Shown here in pieces: positions 43,768 to 54,136 of a DNA stretch of 64,000 nucleotides. The position numbers and the translations under genes are program-made. The stretch is from Schistocerca nitens. Lineage: Eukaryota; Arthropoda; Insecta; Orthoptera; Acrididae. The notes under the pieces were generated by a model. The model ran no database searches. It saw only the letters and a program-made list of their open reading frames with translations, and had not been told where the DNA came from. Each line of letters opens with the position of its first letter. The stretch's first letter is position 1. The stretch is taken from the NCBI RefSeq assembly GCF_023898315.1, contig NC_064622.1, positions 163,948,178 through 164,012,177 on the forward strand. The letters run 5' to 3'.

Positions 43768-44086
43768 CAATTACAGGCTGTATCTATAGCCACCTCGGTT
43801 AGACACAATATTATTGTCAAATTGACCATGGTTTCTACTGCACTAAGGCAGTCTTCATCAGAATGAAAACTACATAGGAGTACATGTAATCACACCATGG
43901 ATGAAAAAACGTCTGAGCAAAAATGCTCTCGTCAAACAGAAAATGTCACAAGAAGCCTTTATTCTTGTCACATTTTCTATGTTTACTTTAATGAAGGCAA
44001 CCTTAATGCAGTCGAAACCATAGTCAATTTGACAAAAATGTTGTGCAACCGAGGTGGCTGTTCATACATCCTGTAATCAAAAATTT
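43768..44086. mobile_element. Inverted-repeat element (about 320 bp) with hammerhead-like arms
   Basis: The left arm (43772-43870) and right arm (43981-44078) are inverted copies of about 95 bp: both, read outward, contain GTCAATTTGACAA, CCGAGGTGGCT and CTGTAAT. The centre (43938-43978) is a further near-perfect hairpin, AGAAAATGTCACAAGAA against TTCTTGTCACATTTTCT with one mismatch. There is no ORF. It could be a MITE or a Penelope-like terminal-repeat remnant in inverted arrangement. Confidence 0.7.
43818..43865 (-). ncRNA. Hammerhead-ribozyme-like motif in the left arm
   Basis: On the minus strand: CATT, then the full core CTGATGA (43855-43861), stem II ACTGC/GCAGT with loop CTTAGT, the GAAA core (43832-43835), a tiny stem III ACC-AT-GGT, and the cleavage triplet GTC, followed by AATTTGAC. 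Three base pairs of stem I can form next to the core (ATT with AAT). One extra A separates the core from stem II, as in the motif at 27968. All invariant core bases are present. The right arm (about 43986-44030, plus) has the same layout but with a decayed core, TTAATGA. Confidence 0.5.
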
Positions 44087-44236
44087 TCTGTCTCGATCGC
44101 AGCGTATTTTAAGACGTTTTTATTAGTTCGCTTTCTTCACCATCTGTCTGTTCGGTACAAATTTTGCAGTCGATTATAAACTAAATTCCCGAAACTTTCA
44201 ACGTAGCTTGTAACAGGATGACAATGCAATATTGTT

Positions 44237-44485
44237 ATGTGGTCTGTGGCGGAGGGTACTTTGGTACCATTGTCATTAACTGATGGGCTACAGATACGAA
44301 TGTTTCAAAATAACTCAGAACTGGGTGCAAGTTTTGTCTGATGTGCGGTGGAAGGAACTTAATATGCTACTGTCGTTTCCCCCTTTTCCTGTTTCTGTCG
44401 CGAATGGTTCGCGGGAAGAACGATCGCTGGTACGTCTCCGTGTGAACTCGAATCTTTCTCATTTTTACCTACTTGGCCTTTTCTC
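44237..44485 (-). mobile_element. 3' UTR stub of the (GTAGAT)n-tailed LINE, interrupted
   Basis: TGTGGCGGAGGGTAC (44247-44261) is the inverse of the 3' end at 2086-2100. CGCGAATGGTTCGCGGGAAG (44399-44418) matches the stub at 22.0 kb. About 80 bp between these blocks (44280-44370) do not fit the family. Confidence 0.55.
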
Positions 44486-44748
44486 AAAATATTCGTAGAA
44501 AGAGGCATTAAATTGATTGACTCAGGTGGAAAGAAATGGAAATAAGTTGTAATCACGTCAAAATGTTTTAAATCGATAGAAAAATTTCACACATACCAGA
44601 CTAAAAAGCAGAAAATAATAATTTAAATAAAAATTAGTTTTAAATACACTACTTTTTAAATCGGAATCAAAAGTATATAACAATTTCTCCTAGCCCCATA
44701 CAGATTCCTAAACCCAAACAGATAGTCCTGAAAATCTGCCATTCTGAA

Positions 44749-44937
44749 AATGGCTCTGAGCACTATCGGACTAAACTTCTTGAGGTCATCAGTCCCCTAG
44801 AACTTATAACTACTTAAACCTAACTAACCTAAGGACATCACACACATCCATGCCCGAGGCAGGATTCGAACCTGCGACCGCAGCGGTCGCACGGTTCCAG
44901 ACTGTAGCGCCTGGAACCGCTCGGCCACACCGGCCGG
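44749..44937 (-). mobile_element. SINE family A
   Basis: The TSD CTGCCATTCTGAA/CTGCGATTCTGAA (44736-44748 and 44938-44950) has one mismatch. The first bases of the tail end (GGTTCAA) are missing. Confidence 0.92.
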
Positions 44938-45279
44938 CTGCGATTCTGAATTTTTAATAGCTGTGAAAATACCTTAAGATCTAAGACGAAAAACATGAGG
45001 TGCATGGAATACATAACCGATGCATGAGTTCACCTTCTAACCATTATCTATTGCATTGCACTACGATTTTCGTTTTAAATCTTGCATGCATTTCCATAGC
45101 TATTAAAGCTTCACAATCACAATTTTCAGGACTGTTTACATCTTAAAAATTCACTTTTATTTTTTATTGGTTAATAGTTGACCGCTTTGAGTGAAAGAAT
45201 TTCTGTTTGGTATGACGAATGTAGAAAAATTTAAGTTAATGCAGATGAGTCAGAGAAACAACCTCGTACTGTTGGAATA

Positions 45280-45480
45280 CAGTGTTTGGGATGCTGCCTG
45301 ACACAGCCACGACGATTAAATTTCTAGACGTAACGTTGCAAGGAGACATGAAATCGGACGAGCACATAACGACCGTTGTAGGAATGTGAATGCTCTATTT
45401 TGGTCTAATGGCATAATTTCAGGAGAGTATAGCCTGTTTGTAAAGGAGATCACATACAGAACACTAATGCGCATTGTGCT
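45280..45480 (+). pseudogene. Small LINE reverse-transcriptase-region fragment
   Basis: The frame reads TIKFLDVTLQGDMKSDEHIT then TVV, which fits the KYLGVxLDxxLxWxxHI block that follows the RT domain in jockey/CR1-type LINEs. It is about 60 codons and lies just upstream of the Tc1 element. Confidence 0.45.
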
Positions 45481-45499
45481 GCCAACTACTGCCAGGTAC

Positions 45500-46648
45500 T
45501 ACATATCAGCTACCTCAGTAGTCGTTAGACATCGTGAGAGAGCAGAATGGGGCGCCTCGCGCAACTCACGGACTTCGAACGTGGTCAGGTGACTGGATGT
45601 CACTTGTGTCATACTTCTGTTGACGAGATTTACACACTCCCAAAAATTCGTAGGTTCACAGTTTCCGATGTGATACTGAAGTGGAAACGTGAAGGGACAC
45701 GTACAGCACAAAAGCGTACAGGCCGACTTCCTCTGTTGACTGACAGAGCCCGCCGACAGTTGAAGAGGGTCGTTATGTGTAATAGGCAGACATCTATCCA
45801 GACCATCACACAGGAATTACACATTGCATCAGGAGCCACTAGAAGTACTATGACAGTTAGGCGGGAGCTAGGAAAACTTGGATTTCATGGTCCAGCGGCT
45901 GCTCATAAGCCACACATCACGCCAGTAAATGCCAAACGACGCCTCGCAAGGTGTAAGGAGCGTAAACACTGGACGATTGAACAGTGGGAAAACGTTGTGC
46001 GGAGTGACGAGTCACGGTACACGATGTGGCGATCCGATGGCAGGGAGTGGATATGTGGAATGCCCAGTGAACGTCATCTGACAGCGTTTGTAGTGCGAAC
46101 AGAAAAATTTGGGGGCGGTGGTGTTAGTGTGTGTACGTGTTTTACATGAAAGGGGCTTGCAGCCCTTGTTTTGCGTGGCACTATCACAGCACAGACTTAA
46201 CTTGTTGTTTTACTCACCTTCTTGCTTCCCACTGTTGACTAGCAATTCGGGGATGGCGATTGCATCTTTCATCACCTGTTCATAATGCACGGCCTGTGGC
46301 GGAGTGGTTACACGACAATAACATCCCTGTATTGGTCTTACCTGCACAGAGTCCTGACCTGAATCCTATAGATCACCTTTGGGATTTTTGAAACGCCTAC
46401 TTTGTGCTAGGCCTTATCGACCGACATCGTTACCTCTCCTCAGTGCAGCACTCCGTGAAGAATGGGCTTCCATTCCCCAAGAAACCTTCCAGCACCTGAT
46501 TGAACGTGTGCCTGCGAGAGTGGAAGCTGTCATCAAGGCTAAGGGTAGGCCGACACCTTATTGAATTCCTGTATTACCGATGGAAGGCGCCACGAACTTG
46601 TAAGTCTTTTTCAGCCAGGTGTCCGAATACTTTTGATCACATAGTGTA
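45500..46648 (+). mobile_element. Tc1-like element, left end missing
   Basis: The right end is a clean TIR (GTCCGAATACTTTTGATCAC then ATAGTG, followed by TA at 46647-46648). No inverted partner is found on the left, so the 5' end is truncated or lost. Confidence 0.8.
45547..46149 (+). CDS. Tc1 transposase, N-terminal 200 residues intact
   Basis: Starts MGRLAQLTDFERGQVTGCHL, where the first helix-turn-helix begins, then the GRPR-like linker KRTGRLPLLTDRARRQLKRV, the second HTH (about 80-125) and the first catalytic motif VVRSDESRYTMWRSDGREW (about 153-171). It runs out of frame after KFGGGGVSV. The remaining domain is in other frames: IFHHxCS around 46265 replaces FHHDN, so the second Asp is lost; PAQSPDLNPIDHLWD (about 46342-46386) keeps the third acidic position as Asp; the final LREEWASIPQETFQHLIERV then PARVEAVIKAKGRPTPY ends at 46562. 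Neighbours are unrelated. A dead element with a long surviving frame. Confidence 0.8.
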   Translation: MGRLAQLTDFERGQVTGCHLCHTSVDEIYTLPKIRRFTVSDVILKWKREGTRTAQKRTGRLPLLTDRARRQLKRVVMCNRQTSIQTITQELHIASGATRSTMTVRRELGKLGFHGPAAAHKPHITPVNAKRRLARCKERKHWTIEQWENVVRSDESRYTMWRSDGREWICGMPSERHLTAFVVRTEKFGGGGVSVCTCFT

Positions 46649-47283
46649 TACCCAATTCCCATACACATTAGAAACGTGTGCCTTTCCTTTCTTTTTCATT
46701 TGACCAGACAGCTACAGCAAGACGTGGCCGGGAGCAGCTAGTGCCAAAATAAAAATTTGTCAGCCATAACAAGTTTGTTCCTTAGTTTTACAATAGGTAA
46801 GTGGTCTGGGTAGTGGAAGTTGAACACCTAACACTCAGTGAAAGCTCTGTGTGCTTAGCGATTAAACTTCTGCCCTTAGTAAGGAACAATAAAGAGACAA
46901 ACGTAATAGTAATTAGAGGTTTTTGTTTTGCTTTATGGGGTAATATGGTTTAAAAATTATATGTTCTTGATGCCTCTTAGAATATTTCCACATTTGCTGT
47001 CGTTTATGAGCATGCAGAGCGGAATTACAGTTTTATGATGAAGTAACCGTTTTGTACTGACAGTTCCTTTTCTTTTTTTCAGGTAAGTGATCCTTCCCGC
47101 AAAACTTGTATTACCAGTGGAAATTTCTGAATGCCATCTCGACGCCTTTCCTGACTTGAGAACTGTAACACTCTGGTGAGTAGTATGCACAATGTACAGT
47201 AAGCGTGTGTGCTGTTAACGTAGGAACGAGCAGATCTAGCAGTGGAGGCAATGCTTCGTGCGAGCGGCTATTCCACTGTCCAG
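46649..47283. other. No recognisable feature
   Basis: Nothing I can name here. Confidence 0.35.
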
Positions 47284-47294
47284 TGCCCCTTAGA

Positions 47295-47498
47295 TCAAAA
47301 AATGGTTCAAATGGCTCTGAGCACTATGCGACTTAACTTCTGTGGTCATCAGTCGCCTAGAACTTAGAACTAATTAAACTTAACTAACCTAAGGACATCA
47401 CGCACATCCATGCCCGAGGCAGGATTCGAACCTGCGATCGTAGCGGTCGCTCGGTTCCAGACTGTAGCGCCTAGAACCGCACGGCCACTCCGGCCGGC
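47295..47498 (-). mobile_element. SINE family A
   Basis: The perfect 11-bp TSD TGCCCCTTAGA lies at 47284-47294 and 47499-47509. It shares the diagnostic changes AGTCGCCTAG, AACTAATTAAAC and GGTCGCTCGG with the copy at 63380, so these two form a subgroup. Confidence 0.94.
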
Positions 47499-47690
47499 TG
47501 CCCCTTAGAAGTGCAAACTGCGGCCGTAAATACCCTGGTGTCCAACAGTTAACCATGGTCAAAAAATGACCACATTTTCCAATTGACTTATCAGTATTAG
47601 AACAACGAAAAGCATAATCAAGCGAAAACTCGAAACCGAAGACATACGTACATTAAGAAAAGACGCACAGTCAGAATCACAGCAGCAGAG

Positions 47691-48421
47691 GTCCGCAGGT
47701 CGTGGTCTAGTGGCTAGTAGTGCTGCCTCTGGATCACTGGGTCCCGGGTTCGATTCCCGGCCGGATTGGGGATTTTCTCTGCCCGGGGACTCTGCGTCTG
47801 TGTTGTCCTCATCATTCAATCATCATCATTGTGGTGTCACCGCCAGACACCACACTTGCTAGGTAGTAGCTTTAAATCGGCCGCGGTCTATTAGTATACG
47901 CCGGACCCGCGTGTCGCCACTGTCAGTAATTGCAGACCGAGCGCCACCACACGGCAGGTCTAGAGAGACGTACTAGCACTCGCCCCAGTTGTACGGACGA
48001 CTTTGCTAGCGACTACACGGACGAAGACTCTCTCATTTGCCGAGAATATAGATAGCATAGCCTTCAGCTAAGTCAATGGCTACGACCTAGCAAGGCGCCA
48101 TTAACAGTATATTGCATGTATCTAAAGAGTCTAACTTGTATCGCCAAGAGCGATGTACACCAATGATGGATTAAAGTTAAGTATTCCAGCAGCTACGTAC
48201 TTTTCTTTATAGCATTCATTACGTATCCTGTTTCAGACCTCACGCCAGCCTGCGTGAGTTTAACGCGTGCATTTCGGCCTTCTCTAGCAACATATCAATC
48301 ATCATTTGTGAAACTGACTAGATTTGATTGTGAAAAAAGTGGTCTGTGTAAGAATTGGGGCTTTGTATGGGCGCTGATGACCGCGCAGTTGAGGGATCCA
48401 CAAACCAAACATCATCACCAA
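47691..48421 (+). mobile_element. tRNA-derived SINE family D, split by an LTR-like element
   Basis: The head CGTGGTCTAGTGGCTAGTAG (A box) and GGTTCGATTCC (47747-47757, B box) is followed by GATTTTCTCTGCCC. The body resumes after the insertion (TTGTGAAACTGACTAGATT, GCGCTGATGACCGCGCAGTT) and ends ACAAACCAAACATCATCACC. The TSD CACAGCAGCAGAG/CACAGAAGCAGAG (47678-47690 and 48422-48434) matches 12 of 13. Confidence 0.85.
47830..48292 (+). mobile_element. LTR-like element (solo-LTR type), copy 1
   Basis: Starts TG and ends CA, 463 bp. It opens with a perfect hairpin GTGGTGTC-ACCGCCA-GACACCAC (47831-47853) and contains GCCGCGGTCTATTAGTA, ACCCGCGTGTCGCCACTG, CACACGGCAGGTCTAGAGAG and CTGTTTCAGACCTCACGCC. 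The inverted partner at 57331-57844 aligns over nearly all of it. There is no ORF. A clear TSD could not be assigned, so LTR status is an inference. Confidence 0.65.
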
Positions 48422-48434
48422 CACAGAAGCAGAG

Positions 48435-49132
48435 CCTAATACAGGTAAACAACTACAAGTTCTGGCAACGACATGGTGTTCATCAGAGGTTCTTCTTCTT
48501 CTTCTTGATCATCTGCACAAAGTGTTAGGCCCGTGGCCATTACGATGCCCATCCATTCCTTGGCCTTCTAAGACAATGTCTGCTTACCGGATTACAATTT
48601 CTGCCTTGCATGGGGGCTTAATTAAAATAAAATGCAAATAATTTTAATTTTTTGTAGCTGTCTGTCCGATTACGAAGTCTCGTAAACGGTTGGCCCTGAC
48701 TAGTATTATTGCGCAATCTGACTGCATAGAACAACAACAAAGAATGAAATGGAAATTTTCATTAACACAATTAATTAATTAAGTCCCCAGCAACTATAAA
48801 ACCTACGAAACCAAAGCACAAGTGTAACTGTTCTGTATGTGGAAGTATGACACAACGCACATCTGGCACGGTTCTTCTTCAACAAGACAAGAATTTTTAA
48901 ATACCAATTATACTGACGTGATAAAAGAAAATTAGAAATACTATAATTGCGCAAAAAACCCAGAATTACACTCTAATACAAGAACACACGCCAGATGCTT
49001 TGTTGACTGAACCTGTAATGACGCATTATTCAGGACATTGAAATAATGAGAAAGAAAAGAAAAGTAGTTTGTTACCTTAATTTATATTGATGAAAAGCAC
49101 TCTAGACATTACAATCTCTCCACACCGACTCG
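48435..49132. other. No recognisable feature
   Basis: Contains a (TTC)n run at about 48490-48505. Confidence 0.35.
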
Positions 49133-49294
49133 CTACTATCACATCTCAACAAGAACTTTTCAGTATCACATCTCAGCAAGCACTCCCTACTAGCACATCT
49201 CAACAAACGCTCTCTGCTACGAGTTCTTAACAAGCACTGACTACCACGAGCTCTCCCCAAGCACTGACTACTACGAGTTCTCAATAATCACTGC
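49133..49294. repeat. 27-bp minisatellite, six units
   Basis: Units such as CTACTACGAGTTCTCA-n11 recur at exact 27-bp spacing (49133, 49160, 49187, 49214, 49241, 49268). Since 27 is nine codons, the minus-strand frame shows a 9-residue periodicity (CLLR.., RLLRC..), which does not by itself imply coding. Confidence 0.85.
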
Positions 49295-50784
49295 CAGTGG
49301 AGTCGGCGGAACAATACTCTCTAGCGCGATCTCTGGCGCTGTGGCTCAGTGTAGCCACCTTTCAGCCTTTGTAAGGTAGCCTGCCACTATTCATACTGTC
49401 GAGATGTCATTCGCTTTCTTCCGTTGTGCTCAGTTTTCTTTCTTACCTTTAATCTGTTTAATTCCTTCCTAATGTCGCTGTTTCGTAATGTGTGTATTCT
49501 AGAACCGAGTTCCACTGGCGGGTGATTTCATTTCTGAGATATGGTATGGGAGGTGTGAAAGATTGCTTCGTGACGGTTGATAGGATGCAGTTCGTCTCCA
49601 CACTCCGTTCGCTGCATTTCATGCAGTGGATAGCCTCACCAGGGACGAATTCACCCACCACAGCAGCTAGATGCGAAAGGCCACTGTCAACCATAACTTC
49701 GAGTTTGGCCGCAGGACACATCCGAAAGTTGCATATGTGATTGCAACAACTTTCCTCAACTCTAGGCGTTAAGAGTATTGCAACGACCCTGTGTTCACTC
49801 TCCGACCACGACGGATCCTCGTCAAATGACGCAGCGACCACCCAACAACTTCGCACGATATTCCCGTAAGTAGCGATCACCAGTCTTACTCCATAGGAAC
49901 GTGCGATGAACCACCGCCATGAGTAGGACGCACACTACCTCAACAGTAGCAGCGGGACACTTCCATGTTATGTTGGGTTGATCACGAGATATCAGGTGAG
50001 GCGGATCCGCCAATATTGAAAGAAGCGGGGAGTTTTGTGTTGCCAGCTGAGAAGCAGTGGGAGCAGTATGGGTCGGTCACGAGAGCTCAGGTCTTCAGAC
50101 GCGGAGTAACACATCCATCAGGGATACTGATATTACACTTTAACGCTAACTCGGGTCTATAGCGGGTCCTGGGAACCATCGGCGACACATGCACATACAC
50201 AGACATACAGAAAACAGAGCGGACGCTCTGCAAATGTGGAGTATGCAGGGTGGAGGCGACTGGATACATTCTAGTACAGTTTTGTATTATACCTCCAGAT
50301 CAGTGCATTCGCGCTAGGTGTTGGCAGCTGTACATTTACAAGCGATTTTAGAACACGGAACGAGAAGTTATGTCATGATCGTATGGGTAGAACTGACATA
50401 AAAATATCGACAGAATCGCGGAAAATACGTATATATCGATGGAATATACACCGAAATGCAAGGAAATTGAGGAAGTATTTGCGTGTCTTCTGCTTGGCAT
50501 AGAACAATTTTTACATGTGAAAAAGCATGCAACGGCAAGAGGTATCCAAGAAAACATCTACATGAAAGCGAAGGGAACCAGGGAAAGTCACTTTTTTCCG
50601 TCGATGCAGCATTGTACTGCATGTCTATTGAGGTAACAGTGATAACACGCGAGTTGACTACTGTCAGGAAGACAAAACCATCTGCCTCTAAATTTACTTG
50701 CATCTGCATTAAAGGATGACACAGAGTGGATGGACTGGTCGGTTGAGCTGGAGTTGTAACGAGGTACGATTTAATAGCAGACTG

Positions 50785-50790
<6 letters not shown>
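49295..50790. other. No recognisable feature over 1.5 kb
   Basis: The longest frame (49458-49880, minus, 140 codons) has no domain I recognise. Confidence 0.35.

Positions 50791-50816
<26 letters not shown>
50791..50816. repeat. (AG)13 microsatellite
   Basis: Thirteen perfect dinucleotide units, continuing into an impure GA-rich stretch. Confidence 0.95.
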
Positions 50817-51869
50817 GGAAGGATGGAGGGAGAGGGAGAAGTTGCTGCAGGTCATTTGACCGTTTTCTTCCTGATGTTCCGTCAGGATGCATCAGTTGTG
50901 TGATACTGCCTGCATTCGACTCGTGTACAACTGCTTGTTCTGTGTGGGTCTTAGAGCACTGTCTATTTGCGTTCGTTAACAGTAAACGTCACGGTCATCA
51001 GAGGACTTCCTTCTCAGGTGTGATGAAACGTGACACATTCCTCTAAACGAACGAAGATTTATGCGATGTACTCCATTCCCCTGTCGCATCTTGAGTGTAA
51101 AATCGATACTTCAGTTTCATAACTGAGTTAGCGATAGATGTTTGTGAGACACTGCAATCCCCTGTGTATACATCTGCTTGACAGATGTGCTGTTTACAAC
51201 GTTAGTGGCGACATGACTTGTAATTTCACATGTCGGACGCCGCAGTTTCTTTGTAACAGATATTCTCCGTTACTAACTATCATTTCATATAGGACTTATT
51301 TGGGCATAGTATAATTTCTGAACCGTGATCGGATGTGGACAGTGGACGCTATGCATATCTGGAAAGCTATATTGCGCACGTATCACACAGAGCCACTGTT
51401 TTAAGGAAGTAGTTTTATCGTTTTACGGTTCGATACCATAGTTTATCGTAGAGACACCTGCAACAAGGACGTATCTCATGCGCTGGAAATATATTTATTA
51501 AATTGGAGTATTAACAGCGCTGCATTCTACACGACTGATAGGTCGGAAACTCAAGCGATCTAACATTATAGCCTGTTTTAAGTGCGGAATGTTGTAGCCT
51601 TAGGAGTGGGTGTGTATATGTTCTCTCTTACCAATACCTTCCAGGTACTGATCCTAGACTCTGGAATAATACTTTAAAATTGATAGCTTGGTTGATTTAC
51701 ATAAAAATGCTTAGAACTCCATCTGTCTGGAGCTCCGTCGCTCATAAAAATCACCTATTTCTTGTTCTTTTAACCGTCTGCTATTGCATCACAACACTTT
51801 CAAATCTGTTACTATACATCGCTAAGGAGTGCTAACCTCCTCGACATGGACGCACCTCGAGAAATCTTG
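50817..51869. other. No recognisable feature
   Basis: Nothing I can name here. Confidence 0.35.
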
Positions 51870-52690
51870 TGCACTTTGTAACCTTCCCACAAAAATCGTT
51901 CACATTTAATGTAACCTCAAAACAGAAAAATTCCTAAACTTCTCAACAGTAAAAATTATAATTATGTCGTTCACATTCAGTGTAACGTCCCAACAAAAAA
52001 ATAAATTCACTAACCTGGTAACAATACAATGTAACTAACCTCTCAATTAAATTGTCGCTCACTTATGATTTTTCAATAATTGACTGTGAATTTAATCTGG
52101 TAAATTTTGGACGTCAGCAGTGCTGCGTCATGGCCCTGAAGGATCATTCTGAATAAAAAAAAAGGAAAATTCTTACCTCAATGAAGTCGCCGGATAACGC
52201 ATATATATCTGCTCTTACAATAAATTTTCCTGGCACAGCCCTGTGCAATGCTGGCCGATAGATTTGTCATTTTACGAAAGGAAACAACTGATTTTTCTTT
52301 TGCAATAATCGGGATGATCATGAATTGGAGAAATTAGTAAATTCTTTAAATTGAAATGAATGGTTGTTAAAAGTTATTTTTTATGAGAAAGATTATTATT
52401 AGGACATTTTTAAAACATTTACATGGGACTTGACATAACAATACTACATATGCGCGAGGCTGCTTTTTACCTTATACAATAATGCTCAGGCTCCGGCATC
52501 GCTGCACCACGACCGGCCCAGCCAACACGATACACCAGACTGCTCGCTAGCAACAACTTACTGCAACAGCTACACAGTTCCTACTGCAGTCAACTCTGCT
52601 CTCTGGTCTGAGATTCTCTTATACCTTGCATATCGGAGGCAGCGCGTGAGCAATACATCGAAATTACATCTGCTCGGACCTCTTACAACT
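51870..52690. repeat. Interspersed locust-type repeat, class uncertain
   Basis: I recognise the run from AACCTTCCCACAAAAAT through CCTCAATGAAGTCGCCGGAT, GCACAGCCCTGTGCAATGCT and TACATATGCGCGAGGCTGC as a repeated acridid sequence. No copy elsewhere in the window confirms it. It may be an LTR. Confidence 0.4.
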
Positions 52691-53394
52691 TGGATGGCTG
52701 AGAACTCGGCTAGATCCATTCATTCACGAGACGTGGAATGTAGCGGTCTACTTCTGGTCGGTTGCAGATTAAATCGGTAACGGTGCTGCAGGGCAGGTTG
52801 GTCGTTGACCGTGTGAGGGCGGGGGGGGGCGGGGGGGGGGGTCTTTCAGTCTCTAATTTTACTGTAAGACTCCGAGAATGATCTGTGATTCCCATCATCA
52901 TAGAGATAGATCGTAAATTAAGTGTTCTGTTCAAAGTATTAGAAATATGTAGAGCACTGTCTGATATACTTTTATGATGTATGTGTTCGAGAATTAACAC
53001 TGAATGGACGTACTGCACAGTGATCTATCTGCATTCTCAGTGATGCTCGCAAAGTGGAGAAGGGCTGGTTTAACTATGATACAGAAATTAGGGAACAAGC
53101 TGTCACATCATTGGTCGGTGCTGAAATTACTGTAAAATTGTTCACACTGTCAACTGTAATGCTTATTATTTCAGTACATCGGCGGTGTCTTTCCCATCCC
53201 ATCCGTCCACTGACAACGCTTGTTTGTGATGGAGAAAGAGTTTTGTGGAAGGGTGACACTTTCTGGGGATGACTAGCACCGAAACAGTGATCGCGTGCAT
53301 GAGTGCAATATGAGGAATCAGTCGAAATGGAATGCAGAGACATCAGCTATTCCATCACTGTGACAGATGAGATTAGAAGTAGAGGTAGCACAGT
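52691..53394. other. No gene; contains a G-run
   Basis: 52817-52841 is almost pure G (GGGC, G9, C, G11) and could form a G-quadruplex. Otherwise featureless. Confidence 0.4.
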
Positions 53395-54115
53395 TGACCT
53401 AGCTTCCCTCAAAATTCAAACTTCCCGCCAGAGGGGCTTGGCAGGTGTGTGTGTGTGTGTGTGGGGGGGGGGGGGGGGTTGGCACTTTCCTGCCATCTTG
53501 AGTAACGATACTCGCGTCATCAGCTGACGTCACAGCAGCCATCTTGAATGACGTCAATCGCGTCACAGTGCGACGTCTAGTTTTTTGCGAGAGGCCGTGG
53601 ATCAGAACGTGTTAATGTCAGTTTAGAACCTGACACAGACATCGAATTCGTGGCGGAAAAACAAAATGTCCAGCACAGGTCGAGTCCTCTTCTCTCCATT
53701 TCCTAGGATGAGGTGGCGGTCGTATGACTTAGGACAGTTGGGTTACCTCCACTAACTTTTATTTCCCACCATTTTGTTAGGTTAGTAGAGATAGCCCAAC
53801 TATCTTCCCCCCCAAAATTCAAACTTCCCTCCAGTTCCTAGGAAGAAGTGACGGTCGAGTGACTTAGGTTAGTGGAGGTAGCCCAAATGACCTATTTTCC
53901 CGCCATTTTCGTAGGTTAGTAGAGGTGTGTTGCATTGTCCTGATGGAATTTGAACTTCCTGCCATTTTCTGGGGGAGGGGAGCGGGGTTAGGTTAGTGGA
54001 GGTAGTCCAATTGACCTATCATCCTGTCAAAATTCCTGCCAAAAGCCGCCATCTTGGATGTCATGAGATGACGTCATGGCCGCCATCTTGGATGACGTCA
54101 TCGAAACCTAGTTAC
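53395..54115. repeat. Irregular minisatellite with TGACGTCA and CCGCCATCTTG motifs
   Basis: Repeated blocks: GGTTAGTGGAGGTAGCCCAA and variants (53868, 53995), TTTTCCCGCCATTTTC, CAAACTTCC, and (C)AGCCATCTTGAATGACGTCA or CCGCCATCTTGGATGACGTCA (53538, 54080). A (GT)n-G16 tract lies at 53445-53478. The units differ in length, so it is not a simple tandem array. Confidence 0.65.
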
Positions 54116-54136
54116 ATGTACCCTCACACCGTAATA

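Noticed and set aside
49102..49284. 60-residue repeat protein
   Set aside because: Its periodicity follows directly from the 27-bp minisatellite; there is no independent coding evidence.
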